NCBI GenBank assembly: GCA_025504975.1
Contig: JANUWI010000004.1
Location: forward strand, 124,001-188,000
Source of the DNA: Plenodomus lindquistii
Taxonomy: Eukaryota; Ascomycota; Dothideomycetes; Pleosporales; Leptosphaeriaceae
Length of the DNA stretch: 64,000 nt
Direction: 5' to 3'
Part shown: positions 57,021-64,000 of the stretch, in pieces
Position numbering within the stretch: the stretch's first letter is position 1
How the letters are laid out: every line of letters starts with the position of its first letter
The notes under the pieces: generated by a model
The model's database searches: none
Told to the model about the DNA's origin: nothing
The model's input: the letters and a program-made list of their open reading frames with translations, nothing else
Program-made: the position numbers and the translations under genes

Positions 57021-60000
57021 TCTGAGACGAACGAGATGATGAAAGCTTTACGATCCAGCTTCATGGGATATCAGCAAGGCGTGCAACATGGCATATCCGG
57101 CGCTTCGAGAACTGATTGTTGAAGAGGAAAGGAAGGCTCACCTGGGCAGATGCTTGGACCCAAAGCCGTGCGACGCGAAACCTGACAAACTGGTATTGGT
57201 CCCCCGAGAAGCGGCTACAGCAAGCCTAGGTGATTGACGGTCACAAAACTGGCGATCTTCTGTCGAAGAGATCTGCGAGGGGTCCACAGACGCACAGTGA
57301 AGCCTCAGGTCGCAGTGGTACGCCCAGTCAAGATTTGCAGATCACTCACGAGTAGGGCGTCTTGAATTATTTACCCTTGAGTCAATGGTGAATGATGCAC
57401 AAGAGAGTCAATCGTGCAAGCCGATGGGAACTATGTGGGAAAGGACCCCTGTCAGTTATACTCAAAGATAGATGCACGCACCAATAAGCCAGCACCGCCG
57501 GTAAACCCAAAGAGCGTAGGCGGCAAACTCTCCGCAGGTTGACAGGACGAACAGGCTGTACGTAAACCAATGGTACCTCCAGTAGGTGTATACGGCGCCC
57601 AAGAACAGTATGAACGGGCCCTATGCTTAACCCGATTGGAGCCAGGTACACGGGGGTTAGGTTTAGCTTTTAGCAATTGGCTTCTCATGACATTGATGGC
57701 GAGAGTGAATGAAGAGGAAACATGTTTCGATGCGGCACAGCGGTAATGCAAGATTCATCCGTGTGGCTTGCGCTAAGGCGACGCTGGCAGCAGAATAAGG
57801 TGAGGGATGGCGGATGTGGTCTGTGAGTGACACAGGGATTGTGGATACGCGACCAAGGGAAACCAACGTGTAGATGGCAGCAATCCACCGATGCGTGGGT
57901 GACTTGCTCAGGTGGAGTGGAGGACGCCGTGTCGACACCGACTTCGGAAAGTCCAAGTCAGGCATTGGCTTGGCGCCCTGGTCAATACTGTGATCCCGGC
58001 CAAAACTCTGGATCTTGAACCCATCGCCGCAATGATCTACCAACTGCTCCTCTCTTAGGCCTCGACATGGTTTTGACTCTATCGTTCAGCCGTTTACCTT
58101 TGCTCAGAAGGGCTTGGCGTGAATGGTTGGTAACGCCCAGCGCAGACCCCCCATGCCACCGGGGCATGCCGTTTGTCCTGACGTTCGCTGTGTCGAGCAG
58201 GCTCAGTCCGAAGATCCGCCCAGCTTGTTTGGTGGCTGGCTGAGCCTATCCACTTATGTGCGACTTGCTTGATATGATTGCCGACTGGGTACGCACAGCG
58301 TGGACCCGGCAACTAGGGCGTCGGCTCGATGATTGTGACAAGTTGACAACCTCGCATCCGGTATGGGACCTGCAGCCAAGGGTACAGCGCGTGGATTACG
58401 TGCGTACATCTATCTCCTGTTCATTCTATGGGTTATCAGTGCAAAAGGTCGGACGAGACTTCGCATGGGAGCTTCCAGGAGAGCTCCCTCCTCCCTGCCG
58501 GCTCGACAGACCCCAAGGGTGCATCATGTCAAAGAAGCCTCGATGAAGCTTCTTGGTATCGAACCTCGTCTTCTTACGTCAACAGCTCAAGCCTGGGCGA
58601 GTGGATTCCACTTGACAGCAGCTGGTGCTGCAAATAGTGTTACAATACACCTAGCTCTGGGACGCCGCTACTGGCCCGTCACCGTTGCCCATGAACTAGG
58701 CAGCATTCTAATCGGATTCGGGATCTCCTCCGGACTGCGCGTTTCGCTATCAAGTATCAGTCTGCAATTTCAACCTATAATTGGATAGTAGCCAGTGAGA
58801 GAGCATCCACCATGGGCGACACGCTGACTCTCCAGGTCCTCAAGTTGGGTGGTTCTGGAATCTGCAGCGTCATGGGATGTTTACAGGGGCAGTAAATCTT
58901 TGGCCACGTACCGAACCCACGAGATTCTGCACCTCACAAGTGGCTGGAAAAAGCATCCCAGCATCCGTAGCGTCGGGAGCCTGCGGAAACGTACATGAGT
59001 CGCTGGTGCCATTGGCTTTCTGGCTGGGGATTGGATCTAAAACGAATAAAGCTTGCTGCCTGAGGGGATGTCGGCGGCCTGCTCGTATGATCTGCGTCGT
59101 GGGCATCCGCTACCCAAACGCAGCTACACCAGTAGAGTTTGCCCATCACGCTCATGCCAAACATAGTAAGTAAGCTCTGCACCAGATGCGATGCGATGCA
59201 TCAACATGTGCGCATCCATCTACACAGCATGCATGCGATCACAAGGGTCAGACTCCATGGCTTCCACGCGCAGCGGGTTGGGAACTTGGGAATGGCTAGC
59301 TGGCCTGCAATGGCTTGTTCTTTACCAGGTTTGGCAAATTTTGGCGATCTAGATCCCCAAAGCCCTCGAAAGGCCCTGCAAAATGGGACGATCAGGATGG
59401 GACGATGCCAGCACCCACGATACCCCACCTAGGTAGTCAACCACCTTGGTCTAGCTTCTATCCCTCTTATGGAAGACATCACCCACCCGTTGGCCATACC
59501 CGTCAGGTATTGCGAGCACACGTGACTAAATACACGATCTCAGATGGAGTACAGATCAATGCCTGAGATGAGAGAGAGTGCGGTAACAATTTCCCTTGCA
59601 ATTCGCTGAGTGCATTGAGAGACACAGCGCTCATACTCTGAGCTACCGTACAACCTTGTGGCTGCACTGCAACAGCGCTATCTCGATAGACCCGGCTACG
59701 CCAACACCGGTACCCCAGATTCCCGAAACGACAAGTGACGCTGCTGAACCGGGACCAAAGCTCTCGAGCCAAACTATCGTTTGAACCGCACCATTCGATT
59801 GCTGGGCTAGCTGCTTGGTGTGTATGTTCCCCGCATCCTGGTGCTTGGTTGGTTCTTGAACAAGGGCAGAACGTTCCACTGGCTCGACTCCCCTCTCAGC
59901 TACCGTCTGATGTTGCAAGAGCTGAAAGACTCCCCAACTATCTTATCATACATTCTGACATCTACGCAACAATAATGGGTCTATAGCACGCACAATTCGC

Positions 60001-61008
60001 GAAGTTGCATAAGTCAGAACATTGCTACCATCCTCATGTCTCACGTGTCTTGAAGAGTCCACGACCGTGAGATCATATTTAAAGCAGAATTCCTGGCGGA
60101 CACTTCGCCCATGACGGGACAAGAATTATACCACTAAACACCATAGTCGCTGGCGAACTGCTTCTGGTCTGGCTAAGCCAACATGACAGCTAAACTTACG
60201 TGGTAGGCTAACATTGCAACTAAGCGCGCACTTGCCCCTAGTCGTGAACATGAGCCCGGAGCAGCGTGAAGGCGAACGTTCGTCTCGCACCAGAGTCAGG
60301 GTCATTCCCAGGTCCCAGGTCCTGGAACCGACAACGGGAGATCCGAGGAAACGGGGCGATGTCTTACATATGTCGTTCACGCATGTTGAGCACCCTGGTG
60401 GACACCTACACGTTTTCTTGCAGTTTTTGCGGTTGTATGTGTGTGAAATATTGCTGGCAGTAACCTTGCTTCGTCGCTGAGGGATCTAGCATGCTTGCAT
60501 TCGAAATTATATCGTCGTGCGTGTGCCATTTTGCGCAAGATGGTAGCTAGCTAGCTAGCTAAAGCGAAGTAGATAGAATGCGCGCTAAACAATGGGTGAA
60601 GATACCAAGTACAATTCGCCACCGACATTATCTGTCTATTCCAAGGGGCACATTCTCCGTGCCAGTCAGTCGTTGCCACCACATCTTTAGCTCCTCATGC
60701 ATGGCGTGTATTGGCGATGCGTTAAACAAACGGCTATATATCGCAGATCTTATTATCTCATAGACTCCTTGTCGACGTAGACTTATCCCAACACCTCTCT
60801 TGAGTACGCAAGGTACAATTTTGTCAGTGCGTCTTTGGAAGCTCAGGCTGGTGTACTTGTGATCCTCCACTCGAAATACCCCCACTGTTTAGTCCGGATA
60901 CCCTCGCAGGTAAGATTCGGGTCGCTATAGTTTCCTCACTTCATCCTTGATGTAGATCATATGATCTCCATGCTTACTTTTACTTTATCTTATAACTGTA
61001 TTGTATAA
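57021..61008. other. Gene-poor region
   Basis: Nearly 4 kb without a supportable gene. It contains the promoter of the Zn2Cys6 regulator at the left, a 52-codon hydrophobic exon-like frame (57620-57462, - strand, preceded by a GCATAG acceptor-like site; GAVYTYWRYHWFTYSLFVLS), and a (GCTA)4 tract at about 60544-60560. Short ORFs on both strands carry no recognisable family. No terminal repeats or transposase motifs were seen. Composition is not strongly AT-rich, so heavy RIP is not evident. Confidence 0.5.
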
Positions 61009-61597
61009 TTAAGGGGATTGAGTAGGTGTTCCCGTCTGTTGGCTGTTCTGGTCTTTTGCTTCACATTGTTGCACAAGGGTGGTAATCATACTCTCATGAC
61101 GAAGCCGTTCCTCCATTGCACCAAATCTCACAAGATCAGTGCCAGATCTAAGGACTATTGAATGAAACATGATGGGTTTTGGTACCAATTTTTGAAGAGA
61201 GTCCCTGAAGATCAAAATACTACTGCAACCTTCACCCCAGCTTTTGTTCACCATAAGTTTACTTCAGGTTGGAGACGTGCCTATCGACTATCGTGCCTCC
61301 AGGATTTTACATGTGATTCTTCCAGTGCTGTCCTCACGGCTCTGAACTTACATGCGCATGTCGTTACCACACTATTCTGACCATCTGCGGACAAGGATAA
61401 CGAGATGATGCCGCTATGGCCATACCTGGAGTCGTCAAAGATGCATTTGAGTCTTCTGAGACCTTCATACGGCTGGAACTTTCTACGAGTACAACTCTCC
61501 TACGATGCAGATGGCGTATGAGGTAAAGGTCTCTACGGTAGAGAGACCATTTATTGTTACTATCCTGTGCAACCAAATCCTCAAACACTTGATCCAT
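61009..61597 (-). other. Two short ORFs of unclear status
   Basis: The frames 61597-61364 (starts MDQVFEDLVAQDSNNKWSLY) and 61254-61009 (starts MVNKSWGEGCSSILIFRDSL, ends TGTPTQSP) lie in the same orientation next to the end of the glycosyltransferase gene. They could be exons of one small gene or chance ORFs; I find no clean splice pair between them. No family recognised. Confidence 0.2.
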
Positions 61598-61619
61598 TTC
61601 TTGCGGATTTGAGCCTCGT

Positions 61620-63585
61620 TCAAACCCTGTCCCGTTCCCCGGCGGCGTCTTTCTTGATTCTATCTATGTCGGCGTCTTCCTCATTGGGCCTTCCTTCATT
61701 AGCCTCTTCCTTCTTCTCAGAGTCTACTTCGCCTTCCTCAGCATCTGCTGTGTCCTCAGACTGCTCCTCTTCTTGGTCAGAGTTATGATCATCTTGCTCA
61801 GACTCATCATCATCTTGCTTGGACTCAACTCCTTCGTGTTTGCCTGCATCACCATCTTGGCTAGACTCGGCTTCTTTGTTGTCAGTCTCCTCTTTGACCT
61901 GCTCTTCTGCTTTCTTTTCCACATCTTCTTCTTGCTCCTTAGCTACTGCTTCTTCCTGTGCAAGCTCTGAATCTGCCTCGTCAATTTTGATTCCTTCATC
62001 TTCCGACTTCTGATCCTTCTCCTTTCTCTCGGAATCTTCTCCTTGCTGTTTTTGAGCGACTACCGTAATGTCCGTCAACTTCGTTATTTGAGTCGCTTTG
62101 TCATCCTCTTCATCGCTCCCGCTATGTTCGTGCTCCTCCGCATTTGTATCCTTCATGGCGTCCTCCGGATTGTGCGAGGCTTTTCCCGAGCTGTATTTCG
62201 GACTGTCATTCCCTACCACTTCTCCTAACTTCTTTTTTTCGTCTTTTCCCTTATTTGCTATCTCTCCGGTATTCAACTTCTCTATATCGTCATAGTCGTT
62301 GTCCTTGTCGCTCTCCAAGACTATAGAGGGATCAAATTCTTTCTTGTATGTTGCTGCCTGGTGTTTGATGACATTTTTCTGGATAATCTCCATCAGACTC
62401 TGCATGACGATGTTACTGCCTTCCTCTTTCACCTTGTTTTTTCCAAGCGTGTAGTGGCGGATGAAATTGCCGTTACAGTCGGAAACGTCATTACCATCCT
62501 TTTGTGCCATGTGTTGCTTGAAGTTTGGCCAGCCCATGGCATCGTCGCATGGAATACCAACGATACTATCGCTGGACACATTGAACTCTGGATCGCGTCG
62601 AATATACTCAGAGAAAGCACGTTGCTCATGGCTCCACTCGTGCTTCCACTGTGCGCACCCCTCGTAGCGCTCCTCGGTCGTGCAACTAGCCCAGGCATCA
62701 AGCATATCGAAAGTTAGATTACGATTCTGAAGGACAACGAATCCCGAGTTCAGCACCCTCAGACCAGTAGAATCAACACTGATAGATTTGCCGTCTCTGA
62801 TCTCTTCGGTATCATTTGGCATCGCGATCATGGTATTCTCGGTCTGTGTTAGTACCTCACAGTCAGCTTCGTTCCTGGACAGTCAAAAGCACGACCATTA
62901 CATACAATTTTCCATCGATTGAACATCCATTCTAGCGGGATTTCCAAGTGCGAGACCATAGCATCGGCGTCGAAGAAGACGACGAACTCGTAGTCTGGCA
63001 GGAGCTCCCTAAAGACGTGCGGCTTGATCCAGGTTTGGTGAAGATCTTCCATATCGAGTGCCTGGTAATGCATGTAGTCGTAACCGTGGATCATAGCATA
63101 TAGGTAGTGCCAAGATATACCACCAGTAACCAGCCCAGCGCCTTGATATTCCAGTGTCTCCCAGTTTATCTTTGAGTCGGTATTGAATACTTGATTATCG
63201 CCAGTGGGCCTCCGGGTGTCAATGTCCACCACAAGCAGTCTCTTGCCAAGTGGCCTTGTCCAAATGATCTCATCGGCGGGAGCGCCGGGGGTGTATTTGC
63301 CATGGGCATCGCGGTACCCAGGATGAGTAGGGCTGAGTCTAATCGTGCGGAATAGATTCGCGAAAGTATCGCTTATATCGGGTCGCGCAGAGCTGTATAA
63401 CAGTGAGCGAATGAAATCAGTTGTGGAAAAGCCAACATAGACTGTCATTAATTTTCATACCTGTGAGGTGTCCTCGAAAAACTAGCGGGAAACACAATCT
63501 CGTTTTTGTGGAAGAACAGGAAAGCGGAGAATACGATGAGCAAGGCAAGGATTATGAAATGGTAGGAATGAGCAGCCAAAATCAT
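61620..63585 (-). CDS. Type II membrane glycosyltransferase with DXD motif and long acidic tail, 3 exons, 611 aa
   Basis: Exons: 63585-63461, 63392-62906, 62843-61620. Exon 1 encodes a signal anchor (MILAAHSYHFIILALLIVFS, about residues 1-25). The catalytic part has YLYAMIHGYDYMHYQ, WIKPHVFRELLPDYEFVVFF then DADAM (metal-binding DXD at 183-185) and LEWMFNRWKI, resembling the GT34/Mnn10-Gma12 and related Golgi transferases. STGLRVLNSGFVVLQN and FDMLDAWASC continue the fold. From about residue 385 the protein is a highly charged Glu/Lys/Asp/Gln tail of over 220 residues, rare in Golgi enzymes. Intron 2 has an ACTAACAC branch point. The acceptor sugar is unknown. Confidence 0.82.
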
Positions 63586-64000
63586 CTTGCCAACGCGAAG
63601 CTAGAAATCCACTGGTGAGTGAGTCGGGGAGCGGTGGGGAAAGGACGGCGGATATGGGAAAGTGGCAGCATTCCTAAAGACAGATACCGACGGAGCGGAC
63701 TATGTTGAGAGTGCCCAATGGCATAAACCTTGAGAGTTGAAGGCATCTTCACCGTTCGTTGATACTGTAGGTATTACACTCTTCAAGCTCTGTTCAGATG
63801 TAACAAATGGCTCTGGTCGATTGCCATGCACAGTGTGTGAATACGCTGGTTTCCGCCTGAATAGTAGAGAGATCTCATGTATCTGGTCAATTGCTCCTGG
63901 GCTTGTAATCTCGAAGAATGGGTGGTTGCTGACGGGTTCATCTTAGCGTGTATGACCGGTCGCGTTTTCCGGTGCTTCTCCCTGGCTACATAATCACTTA
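63586..64000. other. Right-end flank of the glycosyltransferase gene
   Basis: This holds the putative promoter and leader of the glycosyltransferase gene. No further gene is visible before the window ends; a gene continuing beyond the edge cannot be judged. Confidence 0.5.

Noticed and set aside
1..64000. tRNA or rRNA genes and intact transposons
   Set aside because: I looked for TTCGA-type T-loops with matching stems, and for transposase or reverse-transcriptase motifs and terminal repeats; none was convincing. A tRNA or covariance-model scan would settle this.

Overview
The window looks like gene-dense nuclear DNA of a filamentous ascomycete (Pezizomycotina, probably a dothideomycete). The evidence is short introns (about 48-130 bp) with GT(A/G)NGN donors and CTAAC/CTGAC branch points, frequent divergent gene pairs, and typical families: Zn2Cys6 regulators, a Pth11-type receptor, a ustYa-type oxidase, an F-box relic and a signalling mucin. 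I joined exons by hand from splice signals and checked that each model keeps its frame. Gene identities rest on motif recognition, not on a search.

Layout. 1-3.9 kb: long leader and upstream DNA of an MSB2-like mucin (3952-7824). 8.8-14.5 kb: SEC27 (COPI), then TIM21 and MSP1 sharing a promoter. 15.6-18.85 kb: a block of decayed or degenerate genes (F-box, a signal-peptide protein with a stop, an unknown frameshifted ORF, a Cys/His ORF). 18.8-21.7 kb: a 66-residue membrane microprotein, a GH47 mannosidase and a possible lipidated Gly-rich microprotein. 22.8-29.0 kb: Zn2Cys6 factor, nitronate monooxygenase, and FOL1 reduced to a presequence plus HPPK-DHPS. 29.3-35.2 kb: GNAT acetyltransferase, ustYa-like oxidase, small secreted protein with a heat-shock-element-like promoter site, Pth11-like receptor. 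37.0-42.1 kb: amino acid/choline-type permease, eIF3g and an R3H-associated protein. 42.5-50.9 kb: Ser-rich unknown, MTR10, SmE, 5-formyl-THF cyclo-ligase, ROT1. 51-57 kb: simple repeats, then a 1187-residue Zn2Cys6 regulator. 57.1-61.6 kb: gene-poor. 61.6-63.6 kb: Golgi-type glycosyltransferase with a long acidic tail.

Functional themes: secretory pathway and cell surface (MSB2, SEC27, GH47, ROT1, the glycosyltransferase), mitochondrial import and quality control (TIM21, MSP1), folate metabolism (FOL1, FAU1), and RNA or nuclear transport (SmE, eIF3g, MTR10). No RNA gene, CRISPR array or intact transposon was seen. The most unusual places are the decayed block, the isolated ustYa-like oxidase beside a small secreted protein, the DHNA-less FOL1, and a 6-nt micro-exon in SEC27.
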